Assembly: GCA_026129765.1 (NCBI GenBank)
Contig: JAHCHP010000009.1
Location: forward strand, 1-64,000
DNA from: Fimbriimonadia bacterium
Lineage (GTDB): Bacteria > Armatimonadota > Fimbriimonadia > Fimbriimonadales > GBS-DC
Length of the DNA stretch: 64,000 nt
Direction of reading: 5' to 3'
Position numbers and translations under genes: made by a program
In this document: positions 8,311 through 18,100 of the stretch, in pieces
Numbering within the stretch: the first letter of the stretch is position 1
Layout: the number at the start of each line of letters is the position of its first letter
Notes under the pieces: generated by a model
What the model was told of the DNA's origin: nothing
The model's database searches: none
Seen by the model: the letters and a program-made list of their open reading frames with translations, nothing else

Positions 8311-8748
8311 ATGAATGCGAATCCGAAGGTTTTCTGGAAAACATATTACCATTTGATCTGGCGAACAAAAAACAGTGAACCACTGTTGTCCAGAGAAGTT
8401 AAAACACATATTTTGAGTTACATTCGAGTTAAATGTCAAGAACTCGAGTGTGCTGTTATCGCCTTAAATGCGATGGAGGATCATGTGCATTTATTGATAA
8501 GCATTCCACCAAAATGGTCAGTATCGGAAGTGATAAAAAGAATCAAAGGTGGAAGTTCCCACCATATCAATCATGAATCATCTCTCACAAGTGGAGTAGA
8601 GTGGCAGCGAGGCTACGGAGTTCTAACCATTAGTTCAAGCCATATTGCAAAGGTACAGGGTTATGTTGAACGACAAGAAGCACATCACCAACACCAGAAA
8701 TTGATCGCTTCACTCGAGCGTACAGAAGAAGAACATGAAAACACCTGA
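8311..8748 (+). CDS. tnpA: IS200-like single-tyrosine (Y1/HUH) transposase
   Basis: A 145-residue protein of the Y1_Tnp family, which cuts and joins single-stranded DNA at hairpin ends. The N-terminus has the family start YYHLIWRTKNSEPLLS. The HUH metal motif is in MEDHVHLLI (about residues 55-63). The catalytic tyrosine is likely the one in VQGYVERQEAHH (about residue 121). Length is complete. ATG 8311 is preferred to an upstream TTG. It is the only gene of the insertion. Confidence 0.9.
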   Translation: MNANPKVFWKTYYHLIWRTKNSEPLLSREVKTHILSYIRVKCQELECAVIALNAMEDHVHLLISIPPKWSVSEVIKRIKGGSSHHINHESSLTSGVEWQRGYGVLTISSSHIAKVQGYVERQEAHHQHQKLIASLERTEEEHENT

Positions 8749-8809
8749 TGTGCAGTAGGACAAACAGTTCGCCTAAAATTTAGCCTGCTGACGTAGGCTG
8801 CGTGCAATG

Positions 8810-8832
8810 AGACCCCGAATTTATTCGGGGGA
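8810..8832 (-). repeat. Right inverted end of the IS, itself a hairpin
   Basis: Contains CCCCGAAT ... ATTCGGGG and is the inverted partner of 8221-8243, differing at one base in the loop. Confidence 0.9.
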
Positions 8833-8841
8833 TAGAACAAT

Positions 8842-8882
8842 CGATTGACAACGAGAACCGTGTTCCCAGCCCGTGGGTTTGA
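8842..8882 (+). repeat. 41-bp direct repeat, right copy
   Basis: Exact copy of 8142-8182, including the stop codon of the zinc-ribbon gene. It has no coding role here. Confidence 0.95.
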
Positions 8883-8901
8883 AGGAAACAACGGTTTACT
8901 A

Positions 8902-10113
8902 TCACAATAAAATCGACTGCGGATCGAATTGAGATTTTATTCTTTGAGTCAATGCGCGGGAGTGGGCGTCCGGTTTCCAGGGCGCGATATGATGGAACGG
9001 TTCCCGCGCGCGCAGGGTCAGCCAGCGAGGAGCATGGGCAAACGCATAATCGGCTAAGCGGTGCGCATGCGCCTCCTCCCACGCCATCGCATGCAAGATG
9101 CCGCTGCCCGCATGGGCGTACAAGATGCCTGTTCCTTCCAAAGTATCCATCCAGGCGGCTGTATCGGAACTCTTGAGTGAAAGACGCAAATGCAATAGAG
9201 GATCGCCTAAAACCGGCATATCCTGCAGAAGCATCTCCACCTCCTCTGGCATGGGTTGAAGGGCATAACCGCGTTCTTTCAGGTGGTTCGTCTGCCATCG
9301 AACCGCCTCCTCAAACCCCGAAAAGCGCGCTAATATCGTTATCTTGGCGGGTAGCCCCCCTCGCGCCGCGCAATCCGGGTTGAGAAGGTCCAGCGAATCG
9401 GGCAAAATCGCCATTGCCATCCATTCGCTCAGCGCAGCCTCTGCCAAATCATAATGATCTACCGTCATACCCCATAGCTCGCTCCGTTCGGGCAAAGGCG
9501 CAACCTTCAAGGTAACCTCTGTAATAATGCCCAAGGTTCCGCGCGAACCGCAGAACAGACGATGAATGTCGAAGCCGGCCACGCTTTTCACCACTTTCGC
9601 GCCGCTCTTGAACGCCGTGCCGTCGCCCCGAACCGCGCGCATAGCCAAAAGGCGGTCTCGCGGAACGCCATGCCCAAACCGCCAAGAACCGCTGCGCGCG
9701 CTGGCGATGATACCCCCCAAAGTGGATCGTTCAGGCTGGGGCGGGTTCCATGGTAAGGTTTGTTGATACTCGCTTAAGACCGCTTGCAATGTCTGCAGGT
9801 TCATGCCCGCCTGCGCTGTGACCACCAAATCGGCAGGCTGGTAATCTAAAATCGCGTCCATGCGGTTCATGCAGAGCGCCCAGTCGTAGCGGTCCACCGC
9901 GCTGCGCCCCACCTGCGCCTCCGTGCCGCCCCCCCAAACCACCACTGGCGCCTTGCAGCCGTTCGCCTGCTCCAGCAGCGCGCTGATCTCCTCTTCCGAT
10001 TGGGGAGCGACACCGATTTTGGGCGAACGCTCGGCGATTGCCAATGGTTCCGTTTGAGAGATAACCCCTTCTGAACCGACAATCGCGCTCAAACCTTGGC
10101 AAAAGCTATCCAC
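8902..10113 (-). CDS. FAD-binding oxidoreductase, GlcE-like (glycolate oxidase subunit family)
   Basis: A 403-residue flavoprotein of the FAD-binding type 4 (VAO/PCMH) superfamily. Its closest pattern is GlcE, the FAD-binding subunit of glycolate oxidase. Motifs are VVVWGGGTEAQVG for the FAD pyrophosphate loop, QPERSTLGGIIASARSGSWRFGHG for the second FAD segment, and GFDIHRLFCGSRGTLGIITEVTLKVAPLP. The normal partners GlcD and GlcF are absent from the window. Instead it overlaps by eight bases the Rieske oxygenase upstream, so the pair may serve a different oxidation. Confidence 0.85.
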   Translation of the reverse strand: MDSFCQGLSAIVGSEGVISQTEPLAIAERSPKIGVAPQSEEEISALLEQANGCKAPVVVWGGGTEAQVGRSAVDRYDWALCMNRMDAILDYQPADLVVTAQAGMNLQTLQAVLSEYQQTLPWNPPQPERSTLGGIIASARSGSWRFGHGVPRDRLLAMRAVRGDGTAFKSGAKVVKSVAGFDIHRLFCGSRGTLGIITEVTLKVAPLPERSELWGMTVDHYDLAEAALSEWMAMAILPDSLDLLNPDCAARGGLPAKITILARFSGFEEAVRWQTNHLKERGYALQPMPEEVEMLLQDMPVLGDPLLHLRLSLKSSDTAAWMDTLEGTGILYAHAGSGILHAMAWEEAHAHRLADYAFAHAPRWLTLRAREPFHHIAPWKPDAHSRALTQRIKSQFDPQSILL

Positions 10114-11221
10114 CGTCGTCCTTACCTCCCAACGACTCCGCCAACAGCCGGTGGAAATGATGCGTTCCCTGCTCTCTCAAAGGCGAATAACGCCCGCGAT
10201 CATAAAATCGCGATTGGATCCCGCGCTGGGTCGCTTCCACCACCACCTCATCCTCACGCTCCACCCGGTCCAACGCCGCGCCTGCGCCCGCGCCAATGCG
10301 GTCCGCGCGCCACACATAACTCAGGAACGAAACGCGGGTCAATGCATGCGACAACGGCTTCACGACATTGATCGAAAGCCCCCACGGGTAGAAGTTGAAC
10401 ATCAGGTTCGGATAGAGCCAATAGTAGTACGCGCCCACCCGCTCGCCATAATCGGGAGAATCGGAGGGCAGCTCAAAACATTCTTCGCCCTCTTTCGCGA
10501 TACCTAATTGCAGATTGCACCACGGGTAAAGTTCCGTTCGGTAGTTTCCATAATCCAGGGTTTCATTCAAGCCCGCATGAATAAACGGGATATGAAACCC
10601 CTCCAAATAGTTGTCACAATAGAGCGCCCAATTCGCTTTGATGAGGTAGTCGCGGGAACGAGAGGGCTCAAATTTGAATTCATGCAGCGGCAGCCAACCA
10701 ACCCGCTCTTTCATAGGCGCAAGAAATTCTTCCAAAGAGCAGACCGGGTCCAAAGAAGCGAACAGCAGCGGTCCCCATTCGCCAAACGGAATGGCAGGTA
10801 GATCATCTTTTTCACATGGAAACCCCTCCACCCCTTCAAACTCCGGCATATGTTGAAACTTGCCGTCCAAACCGAAACGACGCCCGTGATAGCGACATCG
10901 CAAAAAACGTTCATTTCCCGGTGTTTCGATCACCAAGTTGCCTCGATGGGTACAGACATTAGACATGCAGCGAACCACATCCTTCGTGTCGCGAGTCAAC
11001 AACAATGGCTCATCCAAACAGCCCTCCAGCAGGGTGAGCGGATGGAGTTGTCCCGGCACTTTCACAAGCTCGATATCTCCCACAAACTGCCATGATTTGG
11101 CAAAGACTTGGGAACGGCAAACATCATACACCGCCGGGTCCGCATAAAACCGCGCGGGCAGAGTCCATGCCTTTCGGATGTCTTTGTGAATAGTAAATTG
11201 GAATGGACGATTTGCGCTCAT
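10106..11221 (-). CDS. Rieske non-heme iron oxygenase, alpha-subunit type
   Basis: A 371-residue protein with the two-domain layout of ring-hydroxylating oxygenases. The Rieske cluster ligands are visible as CTHRGN (about residue 91) and CRYHGRRF (about 111), the C-x-H ... C-x-x-H pattern. The mononuclear iron site follows as DNYLEGFHIPFIHAGL (about 198-213). By family it would use electrons from a reductase and ferredoxin to hydroxylate or demethylate a small organic substrate; the substrate is unknown. ATG 11221 begins MSANRPFQF and is preferred to the longer frame. The gene overlaps glcE-like by eight bases, so the two form an operon. Confidence 0.88.
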   Translation of the reverse strand: MSANRPFQFTIHKDIRKAWTLPARFYADPAVYDVCRSQVFAKSWQFVGDIELVKVPGQLHPLTLLEGCLDEPLLLTRDTKDVVRCMSNVCTHRGNLVIETPGNERFLRCRYHGRRFGLDGKFQHMPEFEGVEGFPCEKDDLPAIPFGEWGPLLFASLDPVCSLEEFLAPMKERVGWLPLHEFKFEPSRSRDYLIKANWALYCDNYLEGFHIPFIHAGLNETLDYGNYRTELYPWCNLQLGIAKEGEECFELPSDSPDYGERVGAYYYWLYPNLMFNFYPWGLSINVVKPLSHALTRVSFLSYVWRADRIGAGAGAALDRVEREDEVVVEATQRGIQSRFYDRGRYSPLREQGTHHFHRLLAESLGGKDDGG

Positions 11222-11284
11222 AGGGGATAGAATACCCGTTTTTTGCGCTCGAAACTTGACGAAGCATGCCACAATTTAGACGAC

Positions 11285-12433
11285 ATGAGAAGACAAAAAA
11301 CGCTGTTTGGCATCCTGTTTCTTGTGATTTTAATTGGCGCGCTCGCGCTGATTCGCTCTCAACCGTGGGGGCGGGTCGACCTGCGCTTTCTCAAGCCAGA
11401 CTCATCAGGTTGGATCGCCTGTATCAAAGTCAACGAAAACGAGCACGGCGACTTAAGCGTGATCAAGCCGGATGGCAGCGAAATTCTGATTACCAACGAC
11501 GAGGCAAACGACCTCGCGCCCGCCTGGTCGCCGGACGGCAAAAAAATCGTCTTCTCGTCCAATCGCGTGGATAATGTGTACCAGTTGTTCACGGTAGACC
11601 CCGACGGCGCAGGCATCAGCCAGTTGACTCAAGGCAGCGGCGCGAAGCTGGAGCCAGCCTACGATATCGATGGCAAACACATTCTTTATATCGCGCAAGG
11701 CATTGTGACCGAAATCGATGCGAAAGGAATCCACGCCGAGCAGTTAGTGCCACCTCCCCATCTCCTAAAACAGATGCAAGAACAGATGGGACAGCTCTCT
11801 TTCCGGTATGCCCGGCGCGCTCCCACCGAGCACCGGCTGATTGGCGCAGCGCAGCGCGTGGATACCGGCGAATTAGCGATTTTCCATTACATCCATCCTG
11901 ACTATCAACAAGAGACACCGCCCGTCACCCTGCTGGAAGCCGTACGGGTCGATATCGATTGGTCGAAAAACAGTTCGGAAATGGTCTTAGCGGCGGCTGG
12001 AGCAGTCCTTCCTGATCCTCAGACCAATCAGCCGCGCAAAGTCAGCATGCTTGCCATTATCGATTTCACCGAAAATGTGACGCAGCCCGCGCTCGCGCCG
12101 CCCCTGTGGGGTTCACAAGATAATTCTGAGGCAGCAATCCAACCGGTTTGGTCACCCGATGGCACACGGATCGCCTATGTGCGATGTGAATTCGAGAAAG
12201 GCGGCGCGCTGAAACGGACCGGTTTAATGGTTATCGCGTCCGATGGAGGGTCGCCCACCGAGTTGATAGATGGCGAGGCATGGGATCCGTCATGGTCTCC
12301 CGACGGCAAACAAATTGTGTTCAGCCTCGGTCCAGAGGGCAACCGCCAACTCTATACGGTTACATTAGAAGGCGAACAGAAGCAACTGACACAATCTGGC
12401 GACTATATCCGTCCGCGCTTCTCACCCAAATGA
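11285..12433 (+). CDS. Membrane-anchored TolB-like beta-propeller protein
   Basis: A 382-residue protein with an N-terminal signal anchor (LFGILFLVILIGALALIR). It carries several WD40-like PD40 repeats of the TolB type: APAWSPDGKKIVFSS, QPVWSPDGTRIAYVR and DPSWSPDGKQIVFSL. The periplasmic propeller probably binds protein or carbohydrate; there is no TolA or Pal nearby. ATG 11285 is chosen because it starts immediately before the anchor. A CACAAT box at 11270-11275 would give a leader of only about three bases. It converges with the SpoIID gene. Confidence 0.8.
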   Translation: MRRQKTLFGILFLVILIGALALIRSQPWGRVDLRFLKPDSSGWIACIKVNENEHGDLSVIKPDGSEILITNDEANDLAPAWSPDGKKIVFSSNRVDNVYQLFTVDPDGAGISQLTQGSGAKLEPAYDIDGKHILYIAQGIVTEIDAKGIHAEQLVPPPHLLKQMQEQMGQLSFRYARRAPTEHRLIGAAQRVDTGELAIFHYIHPDYQQETPPVTLLEAVRVDIDWSKNSSEMVLAAAGAVLPDPQTNQPRKVSMLAIIDFTENVTQPALAPPLWGSQDNSEAAIQPVWSPDGTRIAYVRCEFEKGGALKRTGLMVIASDGGSPTELIDGEAWDPSWSPDGKQIVFSLGPEGNRQLYTVTLEGEQKQLTQSGDYIRPRFSPK

Positions 12434-12451
12434 GACCTGTATAGGAGCCGA

Positions 12452-13636
12452 CTACGGAGTCCATTTGATCAAATTCGCGCCTTTATAATAGGCTTTCAAT
12501 ATTTCATCATAGGTCTGCCCAGAAAGGGCGCGTCCTTGCGCCCCCCATTGGCATAACCCAACTCCATGCCCCGCGCCCTGCCCATGCAACTGCCAGCCTT
12601 CGGGAATCGCTTCCAAAGTAAACATCAAACTTCTCAGCCGGGTGGTTCCTAACTTCACGCGCAACTCCGCGCCGGTCAACCGTTCCTCGCCCTTTTTCCC
12701 TTTGATACGAACGCGGGTCACCTGCCCTGCCGTGGCGCGCTCCAAAACAGCAACCTCTTGAGCTTCGCCTGCCTTGGGAAACAACTTTTGAACCGCCTCT
12801 TTCGTCAGCGTCAAACTCCAACGCCGGTTGGGATTGCCCGCGCAATAAGACTCCCCGCTCAGCGTCCAATCGGGCGCGCCTGTCAAGTAAGCCACCGGAG
12901 ACCTGCCCATCCCAGCCACAGCATTAGACGCGGTATGCCCGCCGCAGTCCGAACTATAGACCGCCTCGATAACCCTGCCTTCATACACCAAAACCTCGTT
13001 AAGAGTCTGTTCCACAGCCTGTGTCGTAGATGCTTTTTCAGAGCGCGCGCCGATATAAACTTGGCAATGTTCGCCATCGCACAGATCATAACCCTGCTCG
13101 CGATGACGGTTGAGACGCCGCAAAGTGTAGGAACGCGCCGCGACGACCTGCGCTTTCAGTGCTTCGGGATGAAAAGTGGAAGGAATCTCGGCGGGCAGCG
13201 CAGACTTGAGGTAATCATCCAGCCGGACCCAGTTCACAGTAGTGAGGGACTCTTTGACTCGTGTCCATTCCAACGAACCACGATAAGGTCGCATGCTCTG
13301 CGCGTTCACGCCCGCCTCTAACAGCACATTCCCCACAGGCTCCAGCGTCAACCGCTTGGAGAGAATCGCGCTGCTTGTTTCGCCTGTCTCGGCAGGTTCT
13401 GCTTTCAGTTGATCCTTGGAGACCGAAACTTTCCATAGGCGGTTCTCGGAAACCATCCCCAACGCCTTCCCCGTTTCCGGGTCCACAAACCGCATGCCGC
13501 CCTGAGTTGCCCGAATAAAAATTGTTTTGCCTGCCGCCTGCCGTTCCAATCCCACACGGATCACATAGTATTGGTCGACAGACCCCGAAAACATCATTGC
13601 CCAAAGCAGCCCTATTCCTATCAAAGCGCGCATCAT
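12452..13636 (-). CDS. SpoIID/LytB-domain protein
   Basis: A 394-residue exported protein (hydrophobic N-terminus MMRALIGIGLLWAMMFSGS) with a SpoIID/LytB domain from about residue 130 to the end. Typical segments are LDDYLKSALPAEIPSTFHPEALKAQVVAARSYTL, the region VYSSDCGGHTA, and the end HGQGAGHGVGLCQWGAQGRA. The founding SpoIID is a lytic transglycosylase used in sporulation. In non-sporulating lineages such proteins are thought to act in cell-wall turnover, which is the likelier role here. It starts 70 bases from the tRNA-Gln gene and is transcribed away from it. Confidence 0.85.
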   Translation of the reverse strand: MMRALIGIGLLWAMMFSGSVDQYYVIRVGLERQAAGKTIFIRATQGGMRFVDPETGKALGMVSENRLWKVSVSKDQLKAEPAETGETSSAILSKRLTLEPVGNVLLEAGVNAQSMRPYRGSLEWTRVKESLTTVNWVRLDDYLKSALPAEIPSTFHPEALKAQVVAARSYTLRRLNRHREQGYDLCDGEHCQVYIGARSEKASTTQAVEQTLNEVLVYEGRVIEAVYSSDCGGHTASNAVAGMGRSPVAYLTGAPDWTLSGESYCAGNPNRRWSLTLTKEAVQKLFPKAGEAQEVAVLERATAGQVTRVRIKGKKGEERLTGAELRVKLGTTRLRSLMFTLEAIPEGWQLHGQGAGHGVGLCQWGAQGRALSGQTYDEILKAYYKGANLIKWTP

Positions 13637-13668
13637 CGATACTTTCGACGCGGGAACCCTGCGCTCCT

Positions 13669-13697
13669 TTACTTGCGCCTTAAAAATGAGGTACAAT
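13669..13697 (+). promoter_or_regulatory. Host promoter of tRNA-Gln
   Basis: A -10 box TACAAT at 13692-13697 with a -35-like TTACTT 17 bases upstream (13669-13674). It lies outside the phage repeat, so this is the original host promoter and now drives the left tRNA copy and possibly the integrase behind it. Confidence 0.6.
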
Positions 13698-13702
13698 ATA
13701 GT

Positions 13703-13783
13703 TCCTGTTGCCGGGTCGTCTAACGGCAGGACGCTGGTCTCTGGAACCAGTAGTGGTGGTTCGAATCCACCCCTGGCAGCCAT
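13703..13783 (+). repeat. attL: 81-bp direct repeat containing a whole tRNA gene
   Basis: Identical to 39400-39480 over 81 bp and flanked by host DNA on the left and phage DNA on the right. It includes six bases before the tRNA, the complete tRNA and one base after it. The crossover point within it cannot be resolved. Confidence 0.95.
13709..13782 (+). tRNA. tRNA-Gln (anticodon CTG), left copy
   Basis: A 74-base cloverleaf: acceptor strand TGCCGGG pairs with CCTGGCA with one G-T, anticodon stem CTGGT/ACCAG encloses loop CTCTGGA (anticodon CTG), the T arm is GGTGG-TTCGAAT-CCACC, and the 3' end is encoded as G-CCA. It retains the host promoter upstream and is therefore the copy most likely expressed in the lysogen. 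Confidence 0.95.
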
Positions 13784-13809
13784 AACATCTTTGCGCGAGG
13801 TCAAATCCG

Positions 13810-14760
13810 ATGCGTAGACCGCCTCGCAATCCCCTGTTCCCTGCCTCAACAGACAACGCAGGACACAAGACTCGTGTCTGGGACTCCTGGATAGACCAGT
13901 ACCTGCACTCGCTCAAGGCGCGCCAGTGTAGCCCCAGCCATATCGTCTCTGCACGGTATCGGCTCGCCCACTTTGTCCGATACTGCCTTGACAACTCACT
14001 GCAAGTAGACACTCTCCAGCGCAGCGATTGCATTGCGTTTTTGGCGTCGCTCCAAGACAGCACGCTGGCGCAGTGGACGATACGCGGCATTGCGGTCCAG
14101 ACGCGCCAATTCCTGCGCTGGCTCGCGGAGGAGGGCGCTTGCGCGGATGACCTCCTCCGCTCACGCGACTTGCCACGCCCCGCCTTGCCTGACCCGCAAC
14201 CGCTCACAGTGGAGCAAGTGCGCGCGATCCTTGCCGCGCTGGACGGACCGAGCTGGATCGACCGGCGCGACTACGCCATCGTGCTTGTGCTGCTGGAGAC
14301 AGGTTGCAGGCGGGGGGAGCTGCTGCAACTGACGGCTTCGGTGGTCGACAGCGGGCGGGCAACAGTGACCGCAAAGGGGGGCGGCACGCTGACGCTGCAC
14401 TTGAGTAGCCGCACGAGGCGCGCGATCCGTCAGTATCTCCGCGCTCTGCGAGAGCAAACAGGGATACGACCGGGTACGGAGGGTGCGCTCTGGCTCAGCG
14501 CAAAGCGGTCAGCACTAACGCGGGAGGGGGTCCTCAAGTTGTTTCGGCGGCTGCAGCCGGTTGCGGGTGAGCGGGTTTGGTGTCATCGATTCCGAGCGAC
14601 TTGCATCTCCTGGCGACTGGGGGACGGTGCGGACAGCGAGTTAGTACGCGAGCTTGTCGGACATCGCAGCCACGACGTCATCCGGCACTACCTCAAGTAT
14701 TCGGAGTCCGACAAGCGCAAACTGTTGGAGGACACATCGCCGCTCAAGCGGCTGGGGTAA
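13810..14760 (+). CDS. int: Phage integrase, tyrosine recombinase
   Basis: A 316-residue tyrosine recombinase with an N-terminal SAM-like core-binding domain (about residues 20-110) and a complete catalytic domain. The catalytic set is visible: Arg in ETGCRRGEL, Lys in TVTAKGGG, His and Arg in CHRFRAT, His in VGHRSHD, and the tyrosine nucleophile in RHYLKYSES. It would recombine attP with the host tRNA-Gln. It starts 27 bases after the tRNA, so in the lysogen it can be read from the tRNA promoter. In the circular phage it would follow the repressor-membrane protein unit across attP. Confidence 0.95.
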   Translation: MRRPPRNPLFPASTDNAGHKTRVWDSWIDQYLHSLKARQCSPSHIVSARYRLAHFVRYCLDNSLQVDTLQRSDCIAFLASLQDSTLAQWTIRGIAVQTRQFLRWLAEEGACADDLLRSRDLPRPALPDPQPLTVEQVRAILAALDGPSWIDRRDYAIVLVLLETGCRRGELLQLTASVVDSGRATVTAKGGGTLTLHLSSRTRRAIRQYLRALREQTGIRPGTEGALWLSAKRSALTREGVLKLFRRLQPVAGERVWCHRFRATCISWRLGDGADSELVRELVGHRSHDVIRHYLKYSESDKRKLLEDTSPLKRLG

Positions 14761-14795
14761 ACTATAGATGACCACGCAATCGGTTCGCGGGTCCG

Positions 14796-14847
14796 GGGCA
14801 GGTAGTCTCTGCTGCCTGCCCTACTCAAGCAACATCTTGAGTAGGGC
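14796..14847. terminator. Paired hairpins between convergent int and sigma-region-4 genes
   Basis: Two overlapping hairpins: GGGCAGG/CCTGCCC (14796-14802 with 14815-14821) and a 12-bp stem GCCCTACTCAAG (14818-14829) with 14836-14847. The second spans the stop codon of the region 4 gene. They share bases and so are mutually exclusive. There is no T-run, so termination is plausible from position but not proven. Confidence 0.5.
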
Positions 14848-15105
14848 GAGTGCCTCTTTTTCCATCTTGGCTACTGACTTGACGGGCAGTCCCATTTTCC
14901 GCGCCGTCTCGCGCACAGTGCAATCGTCAAAGTAGCGCAATCGCACCACCTCCCGCTGACTTGGCTCCAGTCGCTCAATCGCGAGCAGTACATCTATGCG
15001 CTGCTCGCTAAGCAAACTCCACGCCGTCAACGCTCGATGCCGACACAATGGACCCGCCAGCGCGATAAAGCAGCTGGAGACGCCAGCCCCCGGAGTTGAT
15101 GACAT
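14821..15105 (-). CDS. Sigma-70 region 4-only protein, likely half of a split phage sigma factor
   Basis: The last 60 residues match sigma region 4: a first helix pair IERLEPSQREVVRLRYFDD, then the helix-turn-helix CTVRETARKMGLPVKSVAKMEKEALALL. The module recognises the -35 element and the beta flap. No regions 1-3 are present. It is the last gene of the late operon, immediately after the tail fibre gene. The start is uncertain: ATG 15105 gives 94 residues and overlaps the fibre gene by 98 bases, while TTG at 15030 or 15015 would leave almost only the domain. Alternatively it acts alone, like Xpf/ArpU-type late regulators. Confidence 0.75.
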   Translation of the reverse strand: MSSTPGAGVSSCFIALAGPLCRHRALTAWSLLSEQRIDVLLAIERLEPSQREVVRLRYFDDCTVRETARKMGLPVKSVAKMEKEALALLKMLLE

Positions 15106-18100
15106 ACTCATCGACCGCGATTGCGGTCTCGTCTGCCGTATCAACCGCAACAAATTCGGACTGGATTGTGTTACCCATCACGTCGAGTATTTTACCCCTA
15201 ACTTTGCCGTCTCTGACGCCATAACAACAGACCCGTCCGTCCCTCGTGATACACATCGTTGGGTACTCCCAGTTGCTCGCAATCGTTATTGGCATAGCCC
15301 AATCCCTCCCTTCGCTGTTGGACGCGCTCAGCATGACCGCGCTTGACTCCTCGCATAGGAGCCACAGCGTCGGCTGCCGCGCCGTCTTGTCCCAGCGGAT
15401 GCATGGACGGCTCCCTGCCAGAGCCGTGTCTATATCTGACCAAGTCCTGGGGTCGACCTGCTCTGCGACCCCGACCCAGATCGTGCCGGCATCCACAAAT
15501 GCACGCGCATGTCTTTGTGACGCGCTCACATCGTACGAGAGCCACTGCCCTTTTTTGCCGTCCCCGCTGCTGACCACAGAGGACACGCCATGATAAGGCG
15601 TCAGTCGACCAACATCCCCTGCCTCATTCTGAGTCCAGTGCCAGCGAGGGCTATTGACTGGTGTAGAGTCCCACTCCGTTATAACCTCGTCATTGCTGAC
15701 ATCGCTGGCATGGCTCGTTATGCGCCAGCGACCAAAACTCGGCTCTAAGGTTGTCAAGCGCGACCGACTCGCCTCAGCCCCACCGCCGTCAAACTCCACG
15801 CGGTCCAGGTGCAAAGCAGACTCCGGGTTAATCCCGCGCTGTAAGGGCGTGGAACGAGCATAACTAACCTGCACCCATTCCCCAGCGGGGTCAATCTCAC
15901 TGCTGGGTAATCGCTCCTTGAGCGGCAGACAGGCAAGGGGTGGTACTTCCGCGACCGCGTTGACGAGCCACACGCGGACCGCGTTGGCAATGGCAGCCGA
16001 CTCTTGGTCCACTGCGTTCCACGCCAGCGCGTAAGTATCCTCCGTCGCGTCTGCGCGGTTGCTTAACTCCATACTGTCGTACAGATCGCTCAGCTGATCA
16101 TCCAGCCCGGATGATGCAGGTATTGCATGCAAGACGACACGATAAGAGCAGAGCGCGTCCAACAAAGACGCGCGTTCGTGTGCCGCGCGCACCGCGGGCG
16201 TGTCGCGCAAAGCGCTGCCGTCCCACCAATCCCACACCCCATGTCTGATCCCGCATCCGGTCTCCCATAACACCGCGGTGTTATGGGCTGTCTCCGTAAC
16301 GGCTTTTACTGGCTCATGGTCGCGCAGCCAAACGGGATACTCGATGATGACATCGCTGCTGGTGCTGCTCAACGTGATGTCATAGACCAGCGTTGCGCCG
16401 TTGCCGGACAGCAGCATGCTCCACAGTGCCGCGCGCTCCGGGTCAGCGAGTGTATCGCTGCTCACGCCATGCGACTGCAGATCGGTCCCTGTCTCGGAGT
16501 AGCCCACAAGTAATGCTTGCCAGTGCCGCGCCCAGGAGCCAGCATACACACTCTCCTGTATCGGCGTGAGTGAGACTATACCGGTCTCAGTCGCTATCTG
16601 CATTGAGTCGCCGTCGTTGCTGTCGATCCGGACGGTAATGCTCTCAATCGTGTCGCCTGACCAATACAAGTCCACGCGGTTAGCGATGTGCGGGTACTGA
16701 TATGGCTCAGAGTCAAACCGACCTAAGTCCAGTTGCACAACGAGCGAGGTGCTGCTCGGTGTAATCGTCAGACCGGACGCGCCATAGATTGTTGTCCCGT
16801 CCGATACACTCCAGGCGTCCTCGCTGTCAGCTGTATAGGTCGCCGAGCCAACTGGCTCCCATAGCTCAGCAGCAAAGCGCAAGATGCCTATCCAACTCGT
16901 CAGCACCCCATCAGAGTCGTATATCGACGCGTCGATCCATGCTGCGTTAGCCGGACAACTCAATAGTGGCGGGTCGATCAGCGTGTTGCGCCGCGCAAGC
17001 GAGGGGCTGACCCCCTCGCGCGTCAGGTACTGATGATGATGGGGTATCCAGTAGTCCGAGCTTGGTGCCTTGGTCAGCGGGAGACCGAGCGTCCACTCCG
17101 GCTCCGAATCGCCCGGATAGTCGTAGTAGAGACGCCAGTGTGGATGCACATAACTGTTATGGTAGCGGATCGCGTCGACCTCGGTGTGACCATACACATC
17201 GTCATACAGTGAGACAATTGGGTACTCCATAACTCTTAGCGTCCCCTTTCCAACATCAGCAAGACAGAGATCGGTCGGCTCGAAGTCGCCCGAAAAGGTC
17301 AGGCTGCTCTCGCCGACATAAGACTTGAGCTTGTAGATACTGTGCGGGACAGGCGTGTTGGCAAACCTTGCGAGCATGTAATCGCTGCTCTCGTTATCGA
17401 TGATCGCGCGCGACTCTAACGCGCCGGCGTACTGCACATGCTCCGTCTGCTCCATGTCGATAGAGCAATCGGGATGGGGCGGATCGAGGACTCGAAACGC
17501 ATCGAGCGTCTCTCTGTGAGTCACGAGCGGGAAAACGAGAGAGTGCCACAACGCAAGATAATCGTCATTGCGGTCAATACGCTTGGGCAAGTTGGGCGTT
17601 AAGATGACACGCGAGACCCGCAAGTCGCGGAAAAATACGCAATAGCTACGATAGCTGTCGCTATGTCTCCCGGTCGCTGTCCGCTGGTACAAGTAATACT
17701 GCACTTGCGCATCGCTACAGTCGTTGACCGTCAAGATCGGGTCGGTAGGCACAACACCAGAACAGTCGTTGACCAAGTCGAAGGAGTGGATACTGAGCAA
17801 TGCCGGCAGTGCTTGCCAGCCGTCGCCCACATCGAAGTCCCAGCCTCCTGAGGTCCGCAAGTCATGAGCGGGGCTCGTGCTATCACTGTTGCCGGACGGC
17901 AATGTATCTGGGATACACAGCCAGCCGTCGGACGTAATGAGCGATATATCCGACGTAGGGTCATACGGCTGGCAAGCACTCGCCACTAGCTCAGGACAGA
18001 TGCCGAGCAAAGGTAAACCGGCGGGAGTCCGCCATGTGCCAGACACATCGAATCCATCAAAGAGCGTCTCACTGCCACCGTCAATTGTGAGACCGACCTC

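Larger units (their letters stand above)
8183..8882. mobile_element. 700-bp IS200/IS605-like (or RAYT-like) insertion
   Basis: The segment between the 41-bp direct repeats (including one copy) contains a single Y1-type transposase gene and hairpin-forming ends. Near-identical inverted 23-bp ends lie at 8221-8243 and 8810-8832. Secondary hairpins lie just inside: AGCCCGTT/AACGGGCT at 8254-8271 on the left, and an AGCCT/AGGCT hairpin at about 8791-8808 on the right. No tnpB accessory gene is present. Subterminal hairpins are expected for this family, but a 41-bp target duplication is not. Confidence 0.85.

Noticed and set aside
12507-13604. Several long frames overlapping SpoIID on both strands
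   Set aside because: High-GC shadow frames; only the 12452-13636 frame shows the SpoIID motifs.
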